Source: Candidatus Omnitrophota bacterium | GTDB taxonomy: Bacteria; Omnitrophota; Gorgyraeia; Zapsychrales; Zapsychraceae | DNA length: 64,000 nucleotides | Assembly: GCA_020632495.1 (NCBI GenBank) | Contig: JACKFL010000005.1 | Location: 1,736,001-1,800,000 of the forward strand | Reading direction: 5' to 3' | Part shown: one piece after another, positions 32,990 through 42,010 of the stretch | Layout: every line of letters starts with the position of its first letter | How positions within the stretch are numbered: the stretch's first letter is position 1 | Notes under the pieces: model-generated | What the model saw: only the letters and a program-made list of their open reading frames with translations | What the model was told of the DNA's origin: nothing | The model's database searches: none | Program-made: the position numbers and the translations under genes

Positions 32990-33685
32990 ATGATAGCGGA
33001 AAACTTAGCTAAAATCCGGGGGCATATCGCACAGATATGTTCACGCTGCGGGCGTGATCCCGAAGAGGTCACCCTGGTCGGCATCAGTAAATATGCCGAT
33101 GCCCGGCAGATCGAAGAGGCCATTACCGCCGGGCTCACGCACGTCGGTGAGAACCGTGTTCAGGATGCCGGTCTCAAATTCAAACAAATTTCCTCTATTT
33201 CCTCGGTGTCCCGGCATTTGGTCGGACACCTGCAAACCAACAAGGCCCGGTCGGCGCTGGAATTGTTTACTCTCATTGAATCCGTGGATAGCATTCGTCT
33301 GGCGGATGCATTACAAAAGCATGCCGGTGAATTAGGCCGCGGGGTGGATATCCTGGCGCAGGTGAATATCGCCGGCGAAGAGCAAAAGTACGGATTAGCC
33401 CCTGAGGCGGTCCGGTCTTTTGTTGAGCATGTTTTAAAAGAGTGTCCGCAATTGCGCCTGCGGGGGCTGATGACCATTGCACCCTTAACAGAGGATGCGG
33501 AAACGGTACGCAGTTGCTTTCGCGGTTTGCGGGAAGCGGCGCAGCGTCTGGCCAGGGAATTTGGAGGCGAACGGCAGGCGCAGTTCTCGGAACTGTCGAT
33601 GGGCATGAGCGCCGATTACGAAATCGCCATTGAAGAGGGGGCCACCATGGTCCGTATCGGGAGGGCAATTTTTTATGACCACTAA
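32990..33685 (+). CDS. yggS: YggS/PROSC-family pyridoxal phosphate homeostasis protein
   Basis: The 231-residue protein is a single-domain TIM-barrel like the N-terminal domain of alanine racemase. It binds pyridoxal 5'-phosphate and buffers its level; no enzyme activity is known. Lys34 in LVGISKYADARQ is the cofactor Schiff-base residue. Conserved blocks GENRVQDAG, RHLVGHLQTNKAR, VNIAGEEQKYGL, LRGLMTIAP, LSMGMSADYEIAIEEGATMV and VRIGRAIF are present. It overlaps proC by 11 bases, the same neighbour as in many genomes. Confidence 0.93.
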   Translation: MIAENLAKIRGHIAQICSRCGRDPEEVTLVGISKYADARQIEEAITAGLTHVGENRVQDAGLKFKQISSISSVSRHLVGHLQTNKARSALELFTLIESVDSIRLADALQKHAGELGRGVDILAQVNIAGEEQKYGLAPEAVRSFVEHVLKECPQLRLRGLMTIAPLTEDAETVRSCFRGLREAAQRLAREFGGERQAQFSELSMGMSADYEIAIEEGATMVRIGRAIFYDH

Positions 33686-34469
33686 AGCAGTCATCGGAAT
33701 GATCGGGGCAGGCAATATGGGGAGTGCCATCCTGGCCGGGATCGTCAAAGAGCATCGGGTCGCCGTGTGTGAAGCCGATGCCGCGCGGGCGCGCCGTCTC
33801 AAAAGTCAGTTCGCTATCGAATTGTTGGAACTGCCTGAACTCTGCCGCCAGGCGCGGGTCCTTATCCTGGCCGTCAAGCCGCAGGTTTTCGAAGAAGTGT
33901 TGACGGCGATCAGGCCGCATGTCCGCAAGTCCCATGTGGTGGTGTCGATCGCCGCCGGCATCACGACTCCATATATAGAGAAGAGACTGCCCCCCGGCAC
34001 GCGGGTTATCCGGACCATGCCTAATCTGCCCGCCCAGGTCGGCCGCGGGGTGACAGGTGTCTGTGCCGGGAAGTTCGCGACACGGGCCGATACTAACTTG
34101 GCGAGTCGGCTTTTCGCCGCAGTGGGCAAGGCCGTGATCCTGGATGAATCGTTGATCGACGCGGTCACCGCTGTTTCTGGCAGCGGACCGGCGTACGTAT
34201 TTCTCTTTCTGGAGGGCTGGATAAAGGCTTCCACCCGACTCGGACTCAGTGAGCAATTGAGCCGGGAGATGGTCATCGAGACCTGCGCCGGAGCTCTGGA
34301 GCTTTTGATGAAGTCCGGGGAGGAGGCGTCAACGCTGCGTGAGAGGGTGACGTCAAAAGGTGGCACGACCGCGGCAGCTTTACAGGAGTTTTCCGCAGCC
34401 AAATGGGAACAAACCATCTATCAAGCAATCAAAGCGGCCCGGCGACGGGCCAAAGAGCTGTCGAGGTGA
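33675..34469 (+). CDS. proC: Pyrroline-5-carboxylate reductase
   Basis: The 264-residue enzyme reduces pyrroline-5-carboxylate to proline with NAD(P)H. The Rossmann motif is GMIGAGNMGSAILAG, followed by LILAVKPQ and RTMPNLPAQVGRGV. The C-terminal dimer domain has the signature AVSGSGPAYVF and VTSKGGTTAAAL. ATG 33675 places the Rossmann motif at residue 7-17 and is supported by GGAGGG about ten bases upstream; the frame is open for 15 more codons into yggS without homology. proB and proA are at the far right of the window, so proline synthesis is split over two loci. Confidence 0.95.
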   Translation: MTTKAVIGMIGAGNMGSAILAGIVKEHRVAVCEADAARARRLKSQFAIELLELPELCRQARVLILAVKPQVFEEVLTAIRPHVRKSHVVVSIAAGITTPYIEKRLPPGTRVIRTMPNLPAQVGRGVTGVCAGKFATRADTNLASRLFAAVGKAVILDESLIDAVTAVSGSGPAYVFLFLEGWIKASTRLGLSEQLSREMVIETCAGALELLMKSGEEASTLRERVTSKGGTTAAALQEFSAAKWEQTIYQAIKAARRRAKELSR

Positions 34470-34472
34470 GCC

Positions 34473-35339
34473 ATGGCTAAGCTAGGCATTATCGGAGGAA
34501 GCGGCCTTTACGATATCGAGGGGGTCGAGATTGTCGAGGAAATGATGGTCGTAGACACCCCGTTCGGGCCGCCCTCGGGCAATTTTATCCGTGCCCGGAT
34601 GGATGGTGTCGAGATCGTCTTTGTGGCCCGGCACGGTAAGGGGCATCATATCTCCCCGAGCGAGGTCAACTACCGGGCCAATATATTTGAGATGAAGCGA
34701 TTGGGCGTGGATGCCATCGTCTCGGTCAGTGCGTGCGGGAGCTTGCGGGAAGATATGAAGCCGCTGGATTTTGTCCTGCCTGACCAGTTTGTCGACCGGA
34801 CTTTCAAGGCCCGTGAAACCAGTTTCTTTACCGGAGGGATCGTCGCGCACGTAGCCATGGCGGAGCCGGTATCCAAGGAAATGACGGCCGTACTCATCGA
34901 GTGCTGCCGGGAGGCTGGTGTAACTATCCATCCGAAGGGAACCTACATCAATATGGAGGGGCCGCAGTTTTCCACCCGCGCCGAATCCGAACTCTATCGC
35001 CGGTGGGGGATGGATATTATCGGGATGACGAATATGGTGGAGGCCAAACTGGCCCGGGAGGCCGAGATCGCCTATGCCTCACTATGCTCGGTGACGGACT
35101 ATGATTGCTGGCATCCGGATCACGACCAGGTGACCGTCCAGATGATCATCGAGAATCTCACACAAAACGTGGCCAATGCCAAGAAGATCTTGCGCCTGGC
35201 CGTCCCGCGGCTCGGAGCGATTGCCTCGTTCGAGGCGCAAAGTGCTCTGCAGCATGCAATTATAACAAATCCAGAGATAATTCCCGCCGCCCTGCGTCAG
35301 TCCCTGCAGCCGCTTATCGGAAAGTACATCCCCGCATAA
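34473..35339 (+). CDS. mtnP: S-methyl-5'-thioadenosine phosphorylase
   Basis: The 288-residue enzyme splits 5'-methylthioadenosine, a by-product of polyamine and related synthesis, to adenine and methylthioribose 1-phosphate. The phosphate loop is IGGSGLYDI, and FVARHGKGHHISPSEVNYRAN is the purine-phosphorylase block (with the His-rich phosphate site). SVTDYDCW carries the two Asp residues that make the site specific for 6-amino purines, separating it from purine nucleoside phosphorylase. YINMEGPQFSTRAES is also present. It lies three bases after proC. The next steps of methionine salvage (mtnA etc.) are not in the window. Confidence 0.93.
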   Translation: MAKLGIIGGSGLYDIEGVEIVEEMMVVDTPFGPPSGNFIRARMDGVEIVFVARHGKGHHISPSEVNYRANIFEMKRLGVDAIVSVSACGSLREDMKPLDFVLPDQFVDRTFKARETSFFTGGIVAHVAMAEPVSKEMTAVLIECCREAGVTIHPKGTYINMEGPQFSTRAESELYRRWGMDIIGMTNMVEAKLAREAEIAYASLCSVTDYDCWHPDHDQVTVQMIIENLTQNVANAKKILRLAVPRLGAIASFEAQSALQHAIITNPEIIPAALRQSLQPLIGKYIPA

Positions 35340-35399
35340 TTTGCGCCCTCAGGATCAAGCGGATATACTTGCCCCATGGTAATCAGCGGGGAGTTTTTC

Positions 35400-35428
35400 T
35401 TGACATCACATGGCAACAGCGTTATACT
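35400..35428 (+). promoter_or_regulatory. Strong sigma-70 promoter before the DksA-like gene
   Basis: A perfect TTGACA (35400-35405), 17 bases and TATACT (35423-35428). The leader to ATG 35498 is about 63 bases. Confidence 0.85.
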
Positions 35429-35497
35429 TCAGCGTTTAGATGGCAAGAAATTGGCCCATGATCAGGGCAGCGGGGTTCTTTCATAAAGGAGTTGTTT

Positions 35498-35887
35498 ATG
35501 CCAGCAAAAAAGCTCGACCAAAAGAAACTTGACTATTATAAAAAGCTGTTAGTCAAACTCAGAGATGATCTCGTCCATGATATTCGGAATATGTCCGATA
35601 ACACCGGTAGTTCCAGCAATGATTCGTCGGACGTCTCCGGTCATGTTCAGCATATGGCGGATGTCGCCACCGATATGTACGACAAAGAATTCAGTCTGGG
35701 ACTGGCTTCCCATGACCGCGAAGTTTTGCATAAGATCAATGCCGCTCTGAAACGAATCGACGACGGCACTTACGGATTTTGTCTGGCAACCGGAAAGCCC
35801 ATTTCCCAGGCCCGCCTAAAAGCCATCCCCTACGCAGAGTACTGCTTGAAATACCAGGAAGAATTAGAGAACTCCAACCAGATATAG
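35498..35887 (+). CDS. DksA/TraR-family protein with incomplete zinc finger
   Basis: The 129-residue protein has the DksA/TraR layout: a helical hairpin (about residues 5-85) and a C-terminal finger. The finger reads YGFCLATGKPISQARLKAIP and then YAEYCLKYQEE, so only two of the four zinc-binding Cys remain (Thr and Tyr in the other positions). This variant, with TGKPI after the first Cys, is widespread in several phyla. Such proteins may bind the RNA polymerase secondary channel. ATG 35498 is preferred because AAAGGAG lies directly before it. It is followed by lspA after 12 bases, a common neighbour pair. Confidence 0.88.
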   Translation: MPAKKLDQKKLDYYKKLLVKLRDDLVHDIRNMSDNTGSSSNDSSDVSGHVQHMADVATDMYDKEFSLGLASHDREVLHKINAALKRIDDGTYGFCLATGKPISQARLKAIPYAEYCLKYQEELENSNQI

Positions 35888-35899
35888 GTTGCCCTTCTT

Positions 35900-36400
35900 A
35901 TGATAAGTCCTGCGCGGTCTCAGCTGGACATCATTCTGTCGCTGCTGATTACGGTCACGATAGTCTTTGCCGACAGAGTCACCAAGTTGTTTTTTACCGA
36001 TCTTCTTCAGCTCGGGGAATCAATTCCTGTCATCCGCAACGTTTTGCACATGACGATGGTCCACAATACCGGCATTGCCTTCGGTTTTTTCAAGGATCAG
36101 GGCATCGTCTTTATCGTCATTCCCGTTATCGCGATCATCCTGTTGGTATTCAATATCTATTATTACCGGCAAAACGATGAAGCCCTTTCGCGCACGTATA
36201 TCATGGGTTTTTCGCTCATACTCGCCGGTGCGATCGGGAATTTGATCGACCGGATTATGTACGGGTATGTGATCGACTTTATCGACATCCGCTTCTGGCC
36301 AGTGTTCAATGTGGCAGACAGTGCGATCACGGTAGGGGCTCTGATCATTGCTTGGAAATGTTTTCAACTCAGCCATAAAAAAGAAGAACAGCGCGACTAG
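35900..36400 (+). CDS. lspA: Lipoprotein signal peptidase (signal peptidase II)
   Basis: The 166-residue inner-membrane aspartyl protease removes the signal peptide of lipoproteins after diacylglyceryl transfer. Four membrane helices are evident. The catalytic Asp pair is in GAIGNLIDR and FNVADSAITVG, and the conserved HNTGIAFGFF block is present. Length is normal. It shares a transcript with the DksA-like gene upstream and the RluA-family gene 17 bases downstream, an arrangement seen in many bacteria. Confidence 0.96.
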   Translation: MISPARSQLDIILSLLITVTIVFADRVTKLFFTDLLQLGESIPVIRNVLHMTMVHNTGIAFGFFKDQGIVFIVIPVIAIILLVFNIYYYRQNDEALSRTYIMGFSLILAGAIGNLIDRIMYGYVIDFIDIRFWPVFNVADSAITVGALIIAWKCFQLSHKKEEQRD

Positions 36401-36417
36401 GATGCCGGGGCCGTATC

Positions 36418-37335
36418 ATGGCGAATTATCACTTCAAAGTCAATCCGGCCGCGGAGAGTATGCGACTGGACGTGTTCCTCGCGACGGAGCTGACCGATGC
36501 CCCGTCCCGTACCTATGTCAAGAAACTCATTGATCACGGTCACGTCAAAGTTAATGAGGCCGTCGTCAAGGCGCATCATCTGATTTCCGGAGGGGACGAT
36601 ATTTCGGTCAATATCCCCGCCGAATTTCTCACGCCCGCCTATATTGCACCCGAAGATATACCCCTCGACATAGTCTTTCAGGACAGCGCCTTGCTGGCAG
36701 TCAACAAACCGGCCGGTATGCTGGTCCATCCCGCCCGGGGGCGTTACACCGGAACACTGGTCAACGCCTTGCTTTTTCATGCCAAGCAGCTATCTGATTT
36801 CAGCGGAGACCTGATGCGTCCCGGTATTGTTCATCGTCTGGACCAGGAGACATCCGGCCTGATATTGATCGCCAAGGACAATATTACTCACACCAAATTG
36901 GCTAAACAGTTCAAGAAGCGAACGGTCAGCAAGCAGTACGTCGCATTGGTGGAGGGGGAGGTTGAATTCGATGAAGGGCTCATTGAGGCCCCGATCGGAC
37001 AGCATCCCAAGTACCGGGATAAAAAGGCGGTCCGCTTTGATGAGGCAGCGCGTCCCAGCGAGACGGTTTACCGAGTCATAAAGCGTTGTCATGGAAAGAC
37101 TTTAGTCTCGTTGTTTCCGAAAACGGGGCGCACGCACCAGCTTCGGGTCCATATGAAATACCTCGGTCACCCCATCCTGGGTGACGATAAATACGGCAAG
37201 CGGACCAGTTTTCCCCGTCTGGCCCTGCATGCCCGGGCCATCGCCTTCACTCATCCCCGGGACAAGCGTCGTATTGAGATCTCCACCCCGATTCCGGCGG
37301 CCTTTCTGGCGGCCGTGGCGGCGGGAAAAACCTAA
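36418..37335 (+). CDS. rluD: RluA-family pseudouridine synthase, RluD-like
   Basis: The 305-residue enzyme converts uridine to pseudouridine in RNA, for RluD at helix 69 of 23S rRNA. An N-terminal S4 RNA-binding domain (about residues 15-75) is followed by the catalytic domain with HRLDQETSGLILIAK, where Asp142 is the nucleophile. Other blocks are LAVNKPAGMLVHP, KQYVALVEGEV, FPKTGRTHQLRVH and LGDDKYG. The order lspA-rluD is widely conserved. The exact target is inferred from the S4 domain and context. Confidence 0.9.
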   Translation: MANYHFKVNPAAESMRLDVFLATELTDAPSRTYVKKLIDHGHVKVNEAVVKAHHLISGGDDISVNIPAEFLTPAYIAPEDIPLDIVFQDSALLAVNKPAGMLVHPARGRYTGTLVNALLFHAKQLSDFSGDLMRPGIVHRLDQETSGLILIAKDNITHTKLAKQFKKRTVSKQYVALVEGEVEFDEGLIEAPIGQHPKYRDKKAVRFDEAARPSETVYRVIKRCHGKTLVSLFPKTGRTHQLRVHMKYLGHPILGDDKYGKRTSFPRLALHARAIAFTHPRDKRRIEISTPIPAAFLAAVAAGKT

Positions 37336-37366
37336 ACAGAGCATTTTCAGTAAGTTGTAATAATTC

Positions 37367-37394
37367 TTTACAAACAGGGCAAACTCAATATAAT
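37367..37394 (+). promoter_or_regulatory. Promoter before the coiled-coil gene
   Basis: TTTACA (37367-37372), a 16-base spacer, perfect TATAAT (37389-37394). A second TATAAT-like hexamer lies ten bases further on. Confidence 0.65.
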
Positions 37395-37423
37395 ACATAT
37401 AATATAATTCCAACCAACCTGTA

Positions 37424-38530
37424 ATGAAATCGAGACTTTTTATGAAAACTTCCACTCGGAGCGGAAAGGTTCTGACCATATTCTTGGTAATAATTGCGGT
37501 GCTGCTCATTACGCTGACCGCGCTGTCGATGTTCTTCTATAACGTGGAGATCGACAAGCGCAAAGGCGCGGAGGGGACCATCGCCATGATCGAGAAAGAA
37601 CTCGAACAGGCCAAGATTCAGCTGAAGGACTTTCAAAAGAAGAATTCCATTCTGGGAGAAAAGAATAAGGAAGCCGACAACCGGGTCAACGGTCTTATGG
37701 ACGAGCTTGACTTGGAAAAGGGGCTGCGTGAGGAGCTTAAGAAGGAATCGATTGCGCTAAAGGAAAAGTTGCAGGAATTGCAGCAGCAGACGTCCAAGGT
37801 CGAAGACAAGACCGCCACACAGATCGGAGATCTGGAGCAACAGATTGTTGAGCTTGAAGCCAAGTTAAAGGTTGAGCTCAATCGTAACAAGGATTTACAA
37901 AAAAAGAACGATGAGTTGCTTGCTGCTCAGGATGAGTTGACCAAAAAGGCCGTGCAAAATCAGGCGGCCCAACAGACACGTACGCCGCCGCCCCGGCCGA
38001 CATCCTCACCGGACAGTGCTGCCGCTCAACAAACCACCCCGCCGCGACCCACTCCGACGACGGGCCGATCCGAGGCATCCGATCCCGGTCAAACCGCCAA
38101 GTCCACGCAGGGAGGAGATACGCGCAGCCAACCGCGTCCCAATCCGTTACGCTCTGCCGGTTCCGAAGAAGAATCTCAGATGAATATCGAACTTGATCAG
38201 ATCGTCGTGACGCCTGATGTGCACGTCTCCGGAGATGAACTCCTCCGGCAGATCAAGGAATCCACCCGTGACGGATCTGCGATGAGTGACACCGGTGCCA
38301 TTCCGGAAGGGCGCATTCTCAGCGTGGACGTCGAGACCGCTTTTGTGGTCATCAATCTCGGCCGTAAGCACGGTATCTCCAACGGCATATTTATGTCGGT
38401 CTATCGCGGCAATGATTATCTGGGCGATATCAAGATCACCCGGACTCAAGAAGAAATGGCGGCCGCCGATCTGGTTCCCCCGCTTTCCGGAAATACACTC
38501 CGCAAAAACGATCAAGTCATCGCGAAATAA
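37424..38530 (+). CDS. Membrane-anchored coiled-coil protein with C-terminal beta domain
   Basis: The 368-residue protein has an N-terminal membrane helix (about residues 18-40), a long coiled coil (about 48-185) rich in Glu, Lys and Leu heptads, a Pro/Thr/Ser-rich linker (about 190-245) and a C-terminal domain of about 90 residues. That last part (GRILSVDVETAFVVINLGRK and later GNDYLGDIKITRT) looks like the small beta-barrel that ends other envelope proteins, such as the FlgT C-domain. I do not know the family. It lies just upstream of aroA (one-base overlap) and near the mre operon; a structural envelope role is a guess. ATG 37442 is an alternative start. Confidence 0.65.
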   Translation: MKSRLFMKTSTRSGKVLTIFLVIIAVLLITLTALSMFFYNVEIDKRKGAEGTIAMIEKELEQAKIQLKDFQKKNSILGEKNKEADNRVNGLMDELDLEKGLREELKKESIALKEKLQELQQQTSKVEDKTATQIGDLEQQIVELEAKLKVELNRNKDLQKKNDELLAAQDELTKKAVQNQAAQQTRTPPPRPTSSPDSAAAQQTTPPRPTPTTGRSEASDPGQTAKSTQGGDTRSQPRPNPLRSAGSEEESQMNIELDQIVVTPDVHVSGDELLRQIKESTRDGSAMSDTGAIPEGRILSVDVETAFVVINLGRKHGISNGIFMSVYRGNDYLGDIKITRTQEEMAAADLVPPLSGNTLRKNDQVIAK

Positions 38531-39834
38531 TGATCCTCCGCGTAGCTCCCGTCGGACAACTTAAAGGCAAACTGTTTCTGCCCGCTTCCAAGTCGTACTC
38601 GATCCGATCATTTATTGTTGCCGCTTTGGGCGGCGCTTCCCAAATAATACATCCCTCAAATTGCGACGATGCCGTCATTGCCCGTCAGACCGCCCAGGCC
38701 TTGGGGGCGAGTGTCCGTCGGCTGCGGGATAACCGGTGGCAAGTGAAGGCCGATCCCACTAAGGCGCTGCCTTCCCGTATTCATGTCAAAGAGTCCGGCA
38801 CGGTCCTGCGTTTTCTAATCCCGCTGGCGGTCGCCCGCGGGGGAGGGACCAGGATAACCGGAGAAGGCACTTTGCGGGGGCGGCCGAACACCTTTCTGGC
38901 CGAAACGCTGCGCGGCATGGGCGCTCAGGTCCGGGGGGCCGAGGGAAGCGACGGGATCCCGGTGCATATCGGGTCATCTCCGATCGCGCCCGGCAATATC
39001 CGTATCAATGGATCCCTCAGTTCACAATTTATTTCCGCCCTTCTGTTAACCTTGCCGTTACTGGGCGACGATTCATCCCTCAAACTCACAGGGAAAATCG
39101 TCAGTGCTGACTATATTGATATGACTGTCAGGATTATGGCCAAATCCGGCGTAAAAGTGCGGGCCCGCGGTTCGTCCGAGTACTTTGTTGAGTCCGGTCA
39201 GCGGTATCGCGGTCTGGGGAGCATGACGGTGCCCTCGGACGACGGCCTGGCGGCGTTTCATCTGGCGGCGGCGGCCCTGTTGCCGTCCGCAGTTACCTTC
39301 GAAGGACACTTTAATTCCGACTTGCCCCAGGCCGACGGACATATTTACGATCTCCTGACCCGAATGGGCGTAAAATTCAGTAAGACTCAGCGCAGCATCC
39401 GGATGCACGGCCCCTTTGCGCTGCGGGGAGGGCGGTTTTCCCTCCGGGATTGTCCGGATTTGGTCCCGATTATGTCGGTCTTGGCCTTATTTGCCAAAGG
39501 AACCACCCGTCTGGTCGATATCGGACATGCCCGGGTCAAGGAATCGGACCGCATCAGCGATCTGCGCCAGGAATTGCTCAAGATCGGGGCCGATGTCCGC
39601 GAGACCCGTGACCAGTTGATCATCAAGCCGGCCGGTCCCTACAAGAAGGGCTGCCTTTTGGACCCGCATCGCGATCATCGGCTGGCGATGGCGTTCGCTG
39701 TATTAGGCTTAAAAATCGGTGTCCGCGTTAAAGATATTGAATGCACCCGAAAGTCCTACCCCGATTTTCCGCGCGATTTTCAGGCACTGGGGGCTGCCCT
39801 CTTTCAGGGCCGAAAAAGGTTCCTCCCCGTCTAA
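38530..39834 (+). CDS. aroA: 3-phosphoshikimate 1-carboxyvinyltransferase (EPSP synthase)
   Basis: The 434-residue enzyme joins shikimate 3-phosphate and phosphoenolpyruvate in the shikimate pathway to aromatic amino acids. LPASKSYSIRSFIVAAL is the substrate block near the N-terminus, KESGTVLRFL holds the central motif, and GTLRGRP, SSQFISALLL, PSDDGLAAFHLAAAAL, RVKESDRI and DHRLAMAFAVLGL follow as expected. Length is normal. The ATG overlaps the previous stop codon by one base (TAATG). Confidence 0.95.
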   Translation: MILRVAPVGQLKGKLFLPASKSYSIRSFIVAALGGASQIIHPSNCDDAVIARQTAQALGASVRRLRDNRWQVKADPTKALPSRIHVKESGTVLRFLIPLAVARGGGTRITGEGTLRGRPNTFLAETLRGMGAQVRGAEGSDGIPVHIGSSPIAPGNIRINGSLSSQFISALLLTLPLLGDDSSLKLTGKIVSADYIDMTVRIMAKSGVKVRARGSSEYFVESGQRYRGLGSMTVPSDDGLAAFHLAAAALLPSAVTFEGHFNSDLPQADGHIYDLLTRMGVKFSKTQRSIRMHGPFALRGGRFSLRDCPDLVPIMSVLALFAKGTTRLVDIGHARVKESDRISDLRQELLKIGADVRETRDQLIIKPAGPYKKGCLLDPHRDHRLAMAFAVLGLKIGVRVKDIECTRKSYPDFPRDFQALGAALFQGRKRFLPV

Positions 39835-39840
39835 AAATCA

Positions 39841-39869
39841 TTGACTTATTTTTTCTTTTCATATATCAT
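39841..39869 (+). promoter_or_regulatory. Promoter of the mreBCD-mrdA-rodA operon
   Basis: TTGACT (39841-39846), 17 bases, TATCAT (39864-39869). It starts seven bases after the aroA stop; the leader is about 60 bases. Confidence 0.75.
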
Positions 39870-39937
39870 TAAGCCAGCTACATTCCTAAAATACCTAATC
39901 CTACGACTGATTCAGTTGTAACCTTAAGGAAATCTTG

Positions 39938-41011
39938 ATGTTGCAGAAGACCCTCAGACTTGGGCGCAAAGGTGTCAACTATGCGCTGGGACTTTTCTCC
40001 AACGACATCGGAATTGATCTGGGGACAGCCACGACCTTGGTGTTTGTTAAGGGCGAAGGGGTGGTTCTGTGCGAACCGTCCGTCGTGGCTATCGAGAAAG
40101 ACACGAACCGTCCGATTGCGGTGGGAGAAGAAGCTAAGAAGATGCTCGGTCGCACGCCCGGGAACATCGTTGCCATTCGTCCCATGAAAGACGGGGTCAT
40201 CTCGGATTTTGAAGTGACCGAAGCGATGCTGAAGTATTTCATCCGAAAGGTAAACGGCGGAAAGAAATTCATCAGTCCCGCGATGGTGATCGCGATTCCC
40301 TCGGGGATCACGGCGGTGGAGAAGCGGGCCGTTCGCGATTCGGCCGAAAGGGCGGGTGCACGTTCCGTTGAGTTGGTCGAGGAACCTAAGGCGGCGGCCA
40401 TCGGTGTGGGATTGCCCGTCGAGGAAGCAGCCGGAAATATGATCGTTGATATCGGCGGCGGGACAACCGAGTTTGCCGTGATCTCGATGGGCGGACTGGT
40501 TTATGCCAAAAGCATCCGTATCGCCGGCGATGAAATGGATATGGCCATTATTGAATATTTGCGTAAGACGTACAATCTGATGACCGGAGAGCGTACTGCT
40601 GAGGAAATCAAAATCCGGATCGGTTCGGCGTATCCCTTGGAGGAAGAACTCAACATGGATGTTCGCGGACGTGACCTGATATCCGGGTTGCCCAAAACGA
40701 TCTCTATTACGTCGATTGAAGTCCGTGAAGCGCTGGAGGATCCGGTGCAGGCTATCGTCGACGCATCCAAGACGACCTTGGAACAAACTCCGCCGGAACT
40801 TTCGGCCGATCTGCTGGACCGCGGAATCGTAATGGCCGGTGGAGGATCGCTGCTGCGCGGACTCGACAAACGTATCGCCGAAGAAACGGGGCTCCCGGTC
40901 CACATTGCGGATGATCCCTTGACGGCTGTCGTTCTCGGGACCGGTCAGATGCTGACCATGCCCGCGCGTTTCCGTCGAAGGATTGCCGTACCAACCAAAC
41001 TGGAATTTTGA
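39938..41011 (+). CDS. mreB: Rod-shape determining actin homologue MreB
   Basis: The 357-residue actin-like ATPase polymerises under the inner membrane and guides lateral cell-wall synthesis. Phosphate 1 motif is IGIDLGTATTLVFVKG, with VEEPKAAAIGVG and MIVDIGGGTTEFAVISMGG as later ATP-binding motifs and GGGSLLRGLDKRI near the end. A short N-terminal amphipathic stretch (LQKTLRLGRKGVNYALGLF) may bind the membrane. ATG 39938 is chosen for AAGGA at 39926-39930. It is first in a complete rod-shape operon, so the cell is expected to be rod-shaped or curved. Confidence 0.97.
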   Translation: MLQKTLRLGRKGVNYALGLFSNDIGIDLGTATTLVFVKGEGVVLCEPSVVAIEKDTNRPIAVGEEAKKMLGRTPGNIVAIRPMKDGVISDFEVTEAMLKYFIRKVNGGKKFISPAMVIAIPSGITAVEKRAVRDSAERAGARSVELVEEPKAAAIGVGLPVEEAAGNMIVDIGGGTTEFAVISMGGLVYAKSIRIAGDEMDMAIIEYLRKTYNLMTGERTAEEIKIRIGSAYPLEEELNMDVRGRDLISGLPKTISITSIEVREALEDPVQAIVDASKTTLEQTPPELSADLLDRGIVMAGGGSLLRGLDKRIAEETGLPVHIADDPLTAVVLGTGQMLTMPARFRRRIAVPTKLEF

Positions 41012-41134
41012 TCCACGATACTACGCCGCCCCGCATATCCCGTCACCGTCGTCAAGGTCGCAGACAAAATCTGACCGACGCTCGCTGTGGAATCACATGT
41101 TTAAATATGCGTTAACCAGCCAACCGGTCTCAAT

Positions 41135-41917
41135 GTGTTTAGCGCCAACCGTAAAAATTTAATCTACATCCTGATCCTCCTGATTCCTTTCGCAATCTTT
41201 TTTTCCCGCACCAAAATCTTTACATCTGCTAAATTTAGAGTGGTGGATGTCTTCTCGCTGCCGATTAAAATCATGTCGTTTCCGTTGCTGGAAATGAAGA
41301 AGATGCTTTTTTATCATCGAACCTTCGATGAGTACCGCCAAAAGTCTCAGGAGGTAAACCGGTTGAAGGCGCGTCTGGTCGGTATGGAAGAGATTGTTCG
41401 GGAGAATGCGCGCCTAGAACGCTTGCTGGCGTTCAAACAGCGTTTGGTCTTTTCATCGATCGGCGCGCATATTATCGGGAGGGATCCTTCGCGCTGGAAT
41501 TCGTCCCTGATACTTGATCGCGGACTGGAGGACGGGGTGAAGCCGGGGCAGCCGGTTGTCAACGAACTGGGAGTGGTCGGAAAGGTTACTGAGGCGAGCG
41601 AGTCCAAATCCAAAGTCATCTTGATCACGGATCCGCAATTCAGTGCGGCGATTATGATCCAGCGTACGCGGGAAAGCGGGGTGATTTCCGGTACGCTGAC
41701 CGGGTTGTGCCGGTTGAAATTTATTAAGGAAAATGCGGATATCAGGGTCGGTGACAAAGTGATTACCTCAAAATTGAGCCTGGAATTCCCGGAAAGCCTG
41801 GTGGTGGGTGAAGTTGTTGAGGTAATCGACGAGCTCCGGGGCAACCGGAAAGAATATGTGGTAAGGCCGAGTGTGGCCCTTTCTCAATTGGAAGAGGTGT
41901 TGGTCGTTGTGAAGTGA
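41135..41917 (+). CDS. mreC: Rod-shape determining protein MreC
   Basis: The 260-residue bitopic protein links the cytoplasmic MreB filament to periplasmic wall enzymes, including PBP2. A membrane helix (about residues 9-26) is followed by a coiled coil (about 60-100) and two beta-barrel domains. Blocks such as VVNELGVVGKVTEAS, VILITDPQFSAAIMIQ and VGDKVITSKLSLEFPESLVV are typical. The start GTG 41135 gives the usual short cytoplasmic tail; the ribosome binding site is weak. It lies between mreB and mreD. Confidence 0.93.
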   Translation: MFSANRKNLIYILILLIPFAIFFSRTKIFTSAKFRVVDVFSLPIKIMSFPLLEMKKMLFYHRTFDEYRQKSQEVNRLKARLVGMEEIVRENARLERLLAFKQRLVFSSIGAHIIGRDPSRWNSSLILDRGLEDGVKPGQPVVNELGVVGKVTEASESKSKVILITDPQFSAAIMIQRTRESGVISGTLTGLCRLKFIKENADIRVGDKVITSKLSLEFPESLVVGEVVEVIDELRGNRKEYVVRPSVALSQLEEVLVVVK

Positions 41918-42010
41918 TCCGGCCGAAACAAGCATTCCCTGAGGGAAGACCGCTGATCGGCGGAGACATCCCTCAAATGAGATTAATTAGTCATTGTTAA
42001 CAGGATTTTT

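Noticed and set aside
33273..34256. 327-codon minus-strand open frame opposite yggS and proC
   Set aside because: Spans two conserved genes in the other direction, with no domain pattern.
39878..40903. 341-codon minus-strand open frame opposite mreB
   Set aside because: Complete overlap with a strongly conserved gene and composition typical of antisense frames (many His, Arg, Asp).
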